Shown piece after piece: positions 1 through 6,695 of a stretch of DNA of 46,221 nt. Where the stretch lies: contig CAZJDB010000013.1 in the NCBI GenBank assembly GCA_964544695.1, positions 1-46,221 on the forward strand, read 5' to 3'. The translations under genes were made by a program, and so were the position numbers. The stretch is from Dinghuibacter sp964544695. Lineage in GTDB: Bacteria > Bacteroidota > Bacteroidia > Chitinophagales > Chitinophagaceae. The stretch's first letter is position 1. Each line of letters opens with the position of its first letter. Under the pieces are notes generated by a model. The model had not been told where the DNA came from. It was given only the letters and a program-made list of their open reading frames with translations, and made no database searches.

Positions 1-434
1 GTTCCGCTTTCGGAGGTATAGGCCTCCCTCCTCAGCCCAGGCAGGAAATGTTTGAAAATCTGCTGGCCATGGAATTGGCAAGACTTTCATCCACGGGCCC
101 CATATGGGTCGAAGATGAAAGCCGGCGCATCGGCTCCATCCATATTCCCGAAGCGCTTTACACCCAAATGCACCTGGCGGCCCTGCACGTCCTGGAGGTA
201 CCTTTCGAAAAAAGGCTGGACAATATCCTGGAGGAATATGGAAGTGCCCCCGGGGAGGCCCTGGAAATGTCTATTCGAAAGATCGAGAAGCGCCTGGGTG
301 GCCTGGAATGCAAAACCGCACTTACGGCACTCCACGAGGGCCGCATCCGGGACTGTTTTTCCATTTTGCTGGTCTATTACGACAAGTACTATCAAAAAGC
401 CATGAAGGAAAGGCCCGTCAAACAATATACATGA
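1..434 (+). CDS. mnmH: tRNA 2-selenouridine synthase, C-terminal part (5' end outside window)
   Basis: This enzyme replaces the sulfur of 2-thiouridine at the wobble position of some tRNAs with selenium, using selenophosphate. Only the last ~144 codons are present, with the reading frame entering at base 3. The fragment begins with SAFGGIGLPPQPRQE, which matches the conserved segment after the family's P-loop domain, and continues with ESRRIGSIHIPEALY and a C-terminal helical region ending in LLVYYDKYY. An internal ATG at 48 could be mistaken for the start, but the conserved residues upstream of it show the gene is truncated by the window edge. The stop overlaps the selD start as ATGA (431-434). 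This coupling fits the biology, because SelD supplies the selenophosphate that MnmH consumes. Identification rests on recalled family motifs and is strong. Confidence 0.93.
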   Translation, partial: SAFGGIGLPPQPRQEMFENLLAMELARLSSTGPIWVEDESRRIGSIHIPEALYTQMHLAALHVLEVPFEKRLDNILEEYGSAPGEALEMSIRKIEKRLGGLECKTALTALHEGRIRDCFSILLVYYDKYYQKAMKERPVKQYT

Positions 435-1450
435 AGCTCACCCAATACTCACACGGCGCCGGTTGCGGTTGTAAAATTTCCCCCGCCGTCCTGGACCGTA
501 TCTTAAAAAGCGATACGCATTATCCAAAAGACGCTCGCCTCCTGATCGGCAACGAAAGCCGCGACGACGCTGCCGTTTACGACCTGGGCGGCGGCCAGGC
601 GCTGATCAGTACGACCGACTTCTTCATGCCCATAGTGGACGATCCCTTCACCTTTGGAAAAATTGCGGCGGCAAACGCCCTGAGTGACATATATGCCATG
701 GGTGGTAAACCCATCCTGGCCATCGCCATACTGGGCTGGCCCGTGAATGTGTTGCCCCCGGAGGTGGCTTCCCAGGTATTGGAAGGGGGGCGTAGTTTAT
801 GCGCGGAAGCAGGCATTCCCCTGGCGGGCGGACACAGCATCGATACTCCCGAGCCCATTTTCGGTTTGGCAGTGAACGGGTTGGTGGCGCATTCCTCCAT
901 TAAGCCCAATAACCGGGCGAAACCAGGGGACCTGCTGCTCCTCACCAAGCCCCTGGGCGTGGGCATCCTCACTACAGCCGAAAAAAAGGGATTGCTGAAA
1001 CCAGCACATGCCGGGGTGGCCGCCGCACAAATGATGCGCCTGAATAAAGCGGGGGAGGCCCTGGGATTCATACCGGGCGTACACGCTATGACCGATGTGA
1101 CGGGCTTTGGCCTGTTGGGTCACCTGGTAGAAATGGCGGAAGGCAGCGGTTTGAGCGCGATCCTCTTTGAAGACCGCATTCCCAGAATTACCGAAGACCT
1201 CCCGGATTATATCGTGCAAGGCTGTATCCCGGGGGGCACGGTGCGGAATTGGGCGAGTTATGGCGATAAGATCGGGCCCCTTGGTGAGGTCCAACAGGCG
1301 ATCTATGCCGACCCTCAAACGAGCGGAGGGTTGCTGGTTGCCATTGCGCCGGAGACCCTGGATGAAGTCAAACGCGTCCTGGGAAACATCGAGCCCATCG
1401 GGATCCTGGAAGGGCCGGGAAAATGGTGCGTCAGGCTATCCGGTCAATAG
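431..1450 (+). CDS. selD: selenide, water dikinase (selenophosphate synthetase)
   Basis: SelD makes selenophosphate from selenide and ATP in the cytoplasm. The 339-residue product starts MKLTQYSHGAGCGCKISP. The catalytic Cys (C12, a Cys and not selenocysteine form) and Lys (K15) stand in the GAGCGCK motif near the N terminus. Further AIRS-type features follow: a DDAAVY segment, the glycine-rich SISTTDFF region and GGHSIDTPEP. The ATG at 431 is preferred over an upstream in-frame ATG at 308 because 431 begins exactly at the conserved N terminus and overlaps the mnmH stop by 4 bp. No selA, selB or Sec tRNA is visible, so within this window selenium use points to tRNA modification. The 3' end overlaps the convergent pterin dehydratase gene by 20 bp. 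Confidence 0.96.
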   Translation: MKLTQYSHGAGCGCKISPAVLDRILKSDTHYPKDARLLIGNESRDDAAVYDLGGGQALISTTDFFMPIVDDPFTFGKIAAANALSDIYAMGGKPILAIAILGWPVNVLPPEVASQVLEGGRSLCAEAGIPLAGGHSIDTPEPIFGLAVNGLVAHSSIKPNNRAKPGDLLLLTKPLGVGILTTAEKKGLLKPAHAGVAAAQMMRLNKAGEALGFIPGVHAMTDVTGFGLLGHLVEMAEGSGLSAILFEDRIPRITEDLPDYIVQGCIPGGTVRNWASYGDKIGPLGEVQQAIYADPQTSGGLLVAIAPETLDEVKRVLGNIEPIGILEGPGKWCVRLSGQ

Positions 1451-1661
1451 CCGCCGCGAGCGCCCTGTCTTTTTCCGTGACGATATCTCCGGCACTGTGT
1501 GTGTTTAACCGTATCTCAACGGTATTATACACATTCGACCAGGAAGGGTGGTGGTCCCTTTTTTCCGCTTCAAGGGCTACCCTGGTCATGAAAGCAAAGG
1601 CTTCGGAAAAGTCCTTGAAGGTGAATTTGCGGTAGAGCGCGTTGTTTTTTTCTTCCCACAT
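1431..1661 (-). CDS. 4a-hydroxytetrahydrobiopterin dehydratase (pterin carbinolamine dehydratase, PCD/DCoH family)
   Basis: The product dehydrates 4a-hydroxytetrahydropterin, recycling the cofactor of aromatic amino acid hydroxylases. At 76 residues it is slightly shorter than typical members (95-110) because it lacks the N-terminal extension. The family signature is complete: RKFTFKDFSEAFAFMTRVA, then the catalytic His pair HHPSW (H37, H38), and TH at 54-55 followed by the acidic DIVTEKD segment. It is the last gene of a minus-strand run with the IPExxxVDY and M28-like genes, 33 bp after the former, and a small GC hairpin (1674-1688) lies in the gap. The last 20 bp overlap selD on the opposite strand. 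No aromatic hydroxylase is visible nearby, so the physiological pterin user is unknown. Confidence 0.9.
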   Translation of the reverse strand: MWEEKNNALYRKFTFKDFSEAFAFMTRVALEAEKRDHHPSWSNVYNTVEIRLNTHSAGDIVTEKDRALAAAIDRIA

Positions 1662-1673
1662 AGGTGCTGGTGA

Positions 1674-1688
1674 CGCGCCTCCGGCGCG
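1674..1688 (-). other. short GC hairpin between IPExxxVDY and PCD genes
   Basis: CGCGCC (1674-1679) and GGCGCG (1683-1688) form a perfect 6-bp stem around a 3-nt loop, in the 33-nt spacer between two minus-strand genes. There is no T-tract after it on either strand, so it is not a standard intrinsic terminator. It may affect RNA stability or read-through. Confidence 0.45.
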
Positions 1689-1694
1689 ACAGGG

Positions 1695-2129
1695 TTAAAA
1701 TATGAGGTGTTGTTTATTGCGAATACTTGGCAGGGGCAATTCCGTTACAAGCTGTATGTTGTCCATTTTCTTGAGTTCCTGCTGCAGACTCTGCCAATCT
1801 TCATCTTTTTGCTCGCCCCCCTTGGCAATCCAAAGGAAATCGAGGTACTTGAATTCGGGGAGGAGGAACTCCCCGTCAAATTGGTTGTTGTACAGGTAAT
1901 GCCTCAGGGCGCCCATGGGCTCCGCGAATTCGTAAATGGCAAAAAAATACATCCTGTTTTTCTTACTCAATTTGATTTCCAAGTCGTTGTTGATCCTGAA
2001 ATCCAGGCGCAGTGCATGATTGAGCTGCCAACAAAATTGGTAGTCCTTTACGGGGGCTACGATGCCCAGGATGCGGGTATCCTCGAAAAAGTCTTCGGCG
2101 GTTTGCTGGATGTCTAGTTTATACTTCAC
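1695..2129 (-). CDS. IPExxxVDY family protein
   Basis: A 144-residue cytoplasmic protein of the Bacteroidota-specific IPExxxVDY family, whose function is unknown. The naming motif is present in relaxed form as LPE-FKY-LDF (residues 90-98), with the other family hallmarks: GIVAPVKDYQFCWQLNHAL near the N terminus (21-40) and a central FFAIYEF strand. The start is GTG at 2129, because the GTGA overlap with the stop of the upstream M28-like gene is the usual coupling arrangement and no ATG stands nearby in frame. No signal peptide or membrane segment is seen. Translational coupling suggests co-expression with the secreted upstream protein, though nothing in the sequence links their functions. Confidence 0.85.
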   Translation of the reverse strand: MKYKLDIQQTAEDFFEDTRILGIVAPVKDYQFCWQLNHALRLDFRINNDLEIKLSKKNRMYFFAIYEFAEPMGALRHYLYNNQFDGEFLLPEFKYLDFLWIAKGGEQKDEDWQSLQQELKKMDNIQLVTELPLPSIRNKQHLIF

Positions 2130-3082
2130 TTTCTTTCCGAGGCCTCCAGGTTTTTATACACGCTTTTCAGATCCAGGGCTTCTCCTTCGTATCCATTTGA
2201 ATTCCTGAATTCGGTATCCAGGTTTATCACTACCTGAACGGAATCCGCGGTCAGGACCGGTACCCTGGATAGATAATCGCCCGTATAGCCAACGAACAGG
2301 AAATTACTTTTTTTCCAGCCGGCATGCCTGACCATCCTCGCCAGCTCGATCAGTGCAGCCGCTCCCTTACTACTGTCCAGGGAGGCTTCCACGAGGACGG
2401 TCCTTGGGGCATTGTTGTCGATAAGGCCTTCCGCCTCATACAAGTTATACCATTTCTCCGCGGTACTTACGGTCAGGTCTACATCCACGTAGGCCGTAGG
2501 ATCCTTGAAGGCTTTAGCGCTCAAGCCCCGGGTTACGTATACTACGGGCAGGGCATAGGTGGCCTTTGCATGCGTATCGAAGCTCAGGTCGTCCGGCTGG
2601 GTGGTGGAATTATACAGGATGAGGGCCGTAGCGCCCTTTTTCTTGGCCGCCTGCACTTTTTCCACAAGCGACTTCCGGATGTCAGTACCCGCCTCCAGGT
2701 CGTCCTTGAGATCGTGGATCCAGGGCAAACCTCCTTCATTCAGTGAAACGCCCGAACTGCCGCTGGTGTGGCCATCAGGACTACCTACCAGGGGAAAGAA
2801 CTCGGTACCAACGACAGCCTTTTTGCCATCCAGGCTCAGGGCACACGAGGGCCCTATGATCCTCCCCGCATCCACGGCATTCACCTGTATCTTCTTGGTT
2901 AATCCGACTTCGGCAAAGCGTGCCGACATATAGGTACACGCCGCCATCCCGGTGTCCTTTTGGAGGTTTCCGGCTTCTTCCGCAAGGCGCGCGGCGACTT
3001 CTTTATCCGCCTTCCTTAGTTTTTGTGCGATTCCCGGGTACGTGAGAAAAAGTGTGCCTACTAACAATAATCCTGGTTTCAT
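2126..3082 (-). CDS. secreted M28-like peptidase homologue with PA domain, probably inactive
   Basis: A 318-residue protein beginning MKPGLLLVGTLFLTYPGIAQ, a signal peptide with cleavage predicted near GIA-Q. An in-frame start further upstream (3136) would bury this peptide and is rejected. Residues ~95-215 resemble a protease-associated (PA) domain, including the VQAAKKKGATALILYN strand-helix. The C-terminal third keeps the M28 peptidase scaffold: a strand before LDSSKGAAALIELARMVR, then NFLFVGYTGD and VVINLDTEFR. The metal-ligand positions look degraded, however. The usual AHYDH is EASLDS, DNASG is DSSKG, and the Glu-Glu pair is replaced by GD. The chain also ends before the last His ligand. 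I infer a pseudopeptidase, perhaps a binding or scaffold protein. A GTGA overlap couples it to the IPExxxVDY gene. Confidence 0.72.
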   Translation of the reverse strand: MKPGLLLVGTLFLTYPGIAQKLRKADKEVAARLAEEAGNLQKDTGMAACTYMSARFAEVGLTKKIQVNAVDAGRIIGPSCALSLDGKKAVVGTEFFPLVGSPDGHTSGSSGVSLNEGGLPWIHDLKDDLEAGTDIRKSLVEKVQAAKKKGATALILYNSTTQPDDLSFDTHAKATYALPVVYVTRGLSAKAFKDPTAYVDVDLTVSTAEKWYNLYEAEGLIDNNAPRTVLVEASLDSSKGAAALIELARMVRHAGWKKSNFLFVGYTGDYLSRVPVLTADSVQVVINLDTEFRNSNGYEGEALDLKSVYKNLEASERK

Positions 3083-3151
3083 ATTTACGACCTTACAATA
3101 TCTGTGCAAATGTTTTCCTTTTCTCGGAAATGGCAAAGCCCAATTTGAGGT

Positions 3152-3159
3152 TAATTTTG
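3152..3159 (+). promoter_or_regulatory. putative -7 element (TAATTTTG) before feoB
   Basis: An exact TAnnTTTG match lies 21 nt upstream of the feoB ATG in the 98-bp divergent gap. No convincing TTTG -33 element is seen at 17-20 nt spacing, so this is a moderate call. Confidence 0.45.
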
Positions 3160-3180
3160 TCCCCTCGAGGCCTTATTTAA

Positions 3181-5271
3181 ATGATACACATCGCTCTAGT
3201 AGGAAATCCAAATAGTGGCAAAAGCTCCCTGTTCAATGCGCTGACCGGCCTCAAACAAAAAGTAGGGAATTTTCCTGGGGTCACCGTGGATAAAAAAACG
3301 GGTACCAGTCAAATCAGCGACCACCTTTCCGCCAATATCATCGACCTGCCTGGCACCTATAGCCTCTATCCCAAGCGTTCGGACGAGTGGGTGACCTATG
3401 AGGTGCTTATGAATCCCGATCCCGGAACCCGCCCGGAAATGGTCGTTTTGATCGCGGATGCCAGCAACCTGAAACGTAATTTACTCTTCTGTTCCCAGAT
3501 CATAGACTTAAAGATTCCGTTGGTCATCGGTCTGTCCATGATGGATATCGCGCGTAAAAAGGGGATCGAAATAGACATTCCGGGCCTGGAAAGGGACCTC
3601 GGGGTTCCCGTCATACCCATCAATCCCAGGCGGGAAAAGGGTCTGGACAAGTTGAGGAAAGCCATAGACCAAACGGCCCGGCATCTCTACCGGGCCCCCT
3701 CCAGGGATTTCATTTCCAACCTGGAGCTTGCGCCCGCGGCAGTGACCTACGTCAAGAAGGATTTGCCCCTGATCAGCGACTATACTGCCATCCATTACCT
3801 GATCAACCACGCCCATATCCCGATTTCACAGAAGATGAAATCCTCTATAGAAGGGTACAAGGCAGACCAGCCCTTCAATGCCACCAAAATCCAGGCGGAG
3901 GAGATCATGCAGCGCTATGCGCGCATTAAGCAGGTCATGTCCAACAACATCGTGGAAAAGGACCCCTTGCAAAAAGCCTTATTTACCGAGCACCTGGATA
4001 AAATTCTACTGCACCGGCGTTGGGGGTATGTCATTCTTGTTTTCGTCCTGTTCCTCCTTTTCCAAAGTATATTCTGGATCGCCCAATACCCCATGGATGC
4101 CATCGAATGGGCTTTTGCGCAAGCTACGGGTTGGTTGGGAGGAATTTTGCCGACTGCCTGGTGGAGCGATCTGTTCCTCAACGGAATACTTGCCGGACTC
4201 AGCGGGATAATGGTATTTGTTCCCCAGATCATGATCCTTTTCGGCCTGATCACTCTTCTCGAAGACACCGGATATATGGCCAGGATCAGTTTTCTCACCG
4301 ATAAACTCATGAGGAAGGTAGGGATGAACGGGAAGAGCGTCATGCCTTTAATCAGTGGTTTCGCGTGTGCGGTTCCTGCCATCATGAGTACCCGAAATAT
4401 CGAAAACCGGAAAGAACGCCTGCTCACCATACTCGTCACGCCGCTGATGAGCTGTTCGGCCAGACTTCCCGTCTACACCATCCTGATCGCCCTGGTGATC
4501 CCTTCCCATTACTATTTCGGATTCCTAAGCGTTCAGGGTCTCGTCATGATGGGGTTATACCTTCTCGGAGTGGTCTTTGCCTTGTTGGTTTCTTATATTC
4601 TGAAACGCGTCATCAATATCCGGGAAAGGAGCTTCTTCATCCTCGAGCTTCCCGTCTATCGGGCTCCCCGCTGGAAAAACATGACGATCACGATGCGGGA
4701 AAAGGCGCGCATATTCTTAAGGGATGCGGGGCAGGTCATTATGGTCATTTCCCTCATCCTTTGGTTCCTTAGTTCCTTCGGGCCCGGTAACGGCATGCAC
4801 CGGGTGCGGGAAAAATACGCGGCTATGGCCCAGGTAGACGACCGGGCCGAAAAATCAGAACTCTTGGGGGCCAGTTACGCAGGCCGGTTGGGAAAGACAA
4901 TCGAACCTCTGATAAAACCCATTGGCTTCGATTGGAAAATCGGCATCGCACTGATCACCTCCCTGGCAGCCAGGGAAGTATTCGTGGGTACCATGGCTAC
5001 GTTATACAGCGTCGGGGAAGATCACGCCGGGGACCAGTTGACCCTCAGGGAAAAAATGGCCCAGGCCAAAAAGGAAGACGGTTCCAGGGTCTATACCCTT
5101 GGAACAGGCGTATCACTGATGATCTTTTATGTATTCGCCATGCAGTGTATGAGTACCCTGGCCGTGGTCAAAAGGGAAACACGAAGCTGGAAATGGCCCA
5201 TGTTTCAACTCGTTTATATGACAGGGCTGGCATGGGTAATGAGTTTTATTGCCTACCACTTATTGCGCTAG
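3181..5271 (+). CDS. feoB: ferrous iron transport protein B
   Basis: FeoB is the GTPase-coupled inner-membrane Fe(II) importer. The 696-residue product starts directly with the G domain: P-loop GNPNSGKS (8-15), switch region GNFPGVTVDKKTG, and G3 DLPG (from D55). The G4 position reads LSMMD, with Ser where many FeoB proteins have Asn. A helical spacer follows, then ~9 membrane segments from about residue 282, including the conserved gate-type Cys region GFACAVPAIMSTRNIENRKERLLTILVTPLMSC. No feoA or feoC is adjacent and no fused FeoA domain is present. The stop codon shares the palindromic CTAG (5268-5271) with the convergent nadA. The start follows a putative -7 element by 21 nt. Confidence 0.96.
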   Translation: MIHIALVGNPNSGKSSLFNALTGLKQKVGNFPGVTVDKKTGTSQISDHLSANIIDLPGTYSLYPKRSDEWVTYEVLMNPDPGTRPEMVVLIADASNLKRNLLFCSQIIDLKIPLVIGLSMMDIARKKGIEIDIPGLERDLGVPVIPINPRREKGLDKLRKAIDQTARHLYRAPSRDFISNLELAPAAVTYVKKDLPLISDYTAIHYLINHAHIPISQKMKSSIEGYKADQPFNATKIQAEEIMQRYARIKQVMSNNIVEKDPLQKALFTEHLDKILLHRRWGYVILVFVLFLLFQSIFWIAQYPMDAIEWAFAQATGWLGGILPTAWWSDLFLNGILAGLSGIMVFVPQIMILFGLITLLEDTGYMARISFLTDKLMRKVGMNGKSVMPLISGFACAVPAIMSTRNIENRKERLLTILVTPLMSCSARLPVYTILIALVIPSHYYFGFLSVQGLVMMGLYLLGVVFALLVSYILKRVINIRERSFFILELPVYRAPRWKNMTITMREKARIFLRDAGQVIMVISLILWFLSSFGPGNGMHRVREKYAAMAQVDDRAEKSELLGASYAGRLGKTIEPLIKPIGFDWKIGIALITSLAAREVFVGTMATLYSVGEDHAGDQLTLREKMAQAKKEDGSRVYTLGTGVSLMIFYVFAMQCMSTLAVVKRETRSWKWPMFQLVYMTGLAWVMSFIAYHLLR

Positions 5272-6287
5272 GCGCCGATCAACCCTGCTTTACGGCTGAT
5301 CTCCAGCATTCGGTCTATGGGTTTTCGCGCCGCGAGGCGAAGCGATTCCTCCATCCTGATTTCGGGCAGCTCGTATTCCATACACAGGTATACCTTCTCC
5401 AGGGTATTCAACTTCATGTGGGGACAATCATTACAAGCGCAGTTATTATTCGGAGGAGCGGGGATAAAGGTCTTTTCCGGCGACTCCTTTTGCATCTGGT
5501 GCAATATTCCCGTTTCCGTGGCAACGATGTAGGCCTCTCCGGGATCGGATTTAGTAAATTTCAGCAATTGAGTCGTCGACCCGATAAAATCCGCCAGGCG
5601 CAATACGGCTTCTTCACATTCGGGATGGGCAATCATTTTGGCCCCGGGGTTCCTAACCTTGAGTTTTGTTATCCTTTCCTGCGAAAATATCTCGTGCACC
5701 ATGCACGATCCGTTCCACAAGACCATATCCCTTCCCGTCTTTTTTACCAGGTAGGCCCCGAGGTTCTTATCCGGGGCGAAAATGATGGGTCGGTCGGCGG
5801 GAACGCTTTCAATGATCTTTTCCGCATTGGAGGACGTGCAAATTATATCGCTGAGGGCCTTGATTTCAGCCGTACAGTTGATGTACGAGATAACCAAATG
5901 GTCGGGATATTGTTCGCGGAATTTTGAAAACAGGGGAGCGGGAGCCGAATCTGCAAGGCTGCAACCCGCCTTCAGGTCGGGCAGCAAAACTTTTTTTCCC
6001 GGATTGAGTATCTTGGCCGTTTCCGCCATAAAATGCACTCCCGCGAATACGATCAGGTCGGCCTCGGTCCTGGCAGCCTGTTGGGCCAGGCCCAGACTGT
6101 CCCCGATATAATCAGCCACGTCCTGGATGTCGGGCTCCTGGTAGTAATGCGCCAGGATCACCGCATTCTTTTCCCTTTTCAACCTTTCTATCTCCTGGAA
6201 CAGGTCCAATTGTACGTCCAGGTTCACATCCAGGAAACCCACTTTATCCAGTTTTTCCCGGGCCGCTGCCAGCGAAAAGTTTTCCAT
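5268..6287 (-). CDS. nadA: quinolinate synthase
   Basis: NadA condenses iminoaspartate with dihydroxyacetone phosphate to quinolinate in NAD biosynthesis, using a 4Fe-4S cluster. The 339-residue protein shows the family's AVILAHYYQEPDIQDVAD (42-59), GDSLGLAQ and VHFMAETAKIL segments. Candidate cluster cysteines are C109 in AGCSLADS, C195 in NGSCMVHE and the C-terminal CACNDC (283-288). It is monocistronic here, and no nadB or nadC is adjacent. Its 3' end overlaps feoB by 4 bp in convergent orientation. Its 5' side is the 400-bp region proposed below as a replication origin, so its promoter must lie within or beyond the AT-rich block. Confidence 0.96.
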   Translation of the reverse strand: MENFSLAAAREKLDKVGFLDVNLDVQLDLFQEIERLKREKNAVILAHYYQEPDIQDVADYIGDSLGLAQQAARTEADLIVFAGVHFMAETAKILNPGKKVLLPDLKAGCSLADSAPAPLFSKFREQYPDHLVISYINCTAEIKALSDIICTSSNAEKIIESVPADRPIIFAPDKNLGAYLVKKTGRDMVLWNGSCMVHEIFSQERITKLKVRNPGAKMIAHPECEEAVLRLADFIGSTTQLLKFTKSDPGEAYIVATETGILHQMQKESPEKTFIPAPPNNNCACNDCPHMKLNTLEKVYLCMEYELPEIRMEESLRLAARKPIDRMLEISRKAGLIGA

Positions 6288-6289
6288 AG

Positions 6290-6335
6290 TATTAATAGTT
6301 ATACATCTTATTTATATAAAGATCTATTATTATTA
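6290..6335. other. AT-rich block, candidate DNA unwinding element
   Basis: This ~46-bp stretch is almost pure A/T and contains GATCTATTATTAT (6321-6333), which differs by one base from the E. coli oriC 13-mer pattern GATCTnTTnTTTT. It directly abuts the first of four DnaA boxes. AT-rich DNA next to a DnaA box cluster is the standard layout of bacterial unwinding elements, but it also covers the nadA 5' leader, so a promoter role is an alternative. Confidence 0.55.
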
Positions 6336-6347
6336 CGGGTGTGAATT

Positions 6348-6534
6348 TGTGTATAACGCCCATAATTTCCTCTGCAAAGTTAGCGCATCCACGATTATTG
6401 GCCCGTTTGCACCGCCGGAGAGCCTGTGTATAAAGGAGCCCTTTTCCACCCACTTTTGCGTTGGCTCCCGGAAAAAGGTTCTTCCTCCCCATTTTCCCAC
6501 GAGCCGGAATGTGGATAAGTGGCCTTTATTCACA
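6348..6534. other. cluster of four DnaA boxes; candidate oriC
   Basis: Four exact matches to TTATNCACA occur within 187 bp of non-coding DNA: 6348-6356 (minus, TTATACACA), 6425-6433 (minus, TTATACACA), 6510-6518 (minus, TTATCCACA) and 6526-6534 (plus, TTATTCACA). Chance expectation for this 8-specified-base word on two strands is about 0.01 in 400 bp. The cluster adjoins an AT-rich block, sits between divergent nadA and ppiD-like genes, and has dnaN 5.4 kb to the right. To the right most genes run on the plus strand, while to the left orientation is mixed. These facts support a replication origin; a DnaA-regulated promoter is the alternative. Confidence 0.65.
6375..6382 (-). promoter_or_regulatory. 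putative -7 element (TAACTTTG) for nadA
   Basis: An exact TAnnTTTG on the minus strand lies about 88 nt upstream of the nadA ATG, between the first and second DnaA boxes. No -33 TTTG is found at normal spacing. Confidence 0.35.
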
Positions 6535-6653
6535 TTAATTTAGTGTTACCAACAGGTCGGGTGGATTACCCGGCAAAGTTCCACGCGTGGAACAAAAAAG
6601 TTGGGGAGGGTGCAAAAAAGTCCGGCCAGATAAACAATTTGGCATTTTTAACG

Positions 6654-6661
6654 TAGGTTTG
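6654..6661 (+). promoter_or_regulatory. putative -7 element (TAGGTTTG) for the PpiD-like gene
   Basis: An exact TAnnTTTG lies 34 nt before the ATG at 6696. A TTTG at 6638-6641 is only 12 nt upstream, too close for the usual -33 position. Confidence 0.4.
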
Positions 6662-6695
6662 CCCTCCATCAAAAAGTGGTGAATACGGTATTCAT

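Noticed and set aside
308..430. N-terminal extension of selD from the ATG at 308
   Set aside because: It would overlap mnmH extensively and lies upstream of the conserved SelD N terminus; ATG 431 with an ATGA overlap explains the gene better.
1525..1533. A perfect DnaA box (TTATACACA)
   Set aside because: It is single and lies inside the pterin dehydratase coding region; about one such word is expected by chance in a window of this size.
6338..6533. Open frames inside the nadA-ppiD gap
   Set aside because: They are short, lack family resemblance and cross the DnaA boxes; the region is better explained as regulatory or origin DNA.
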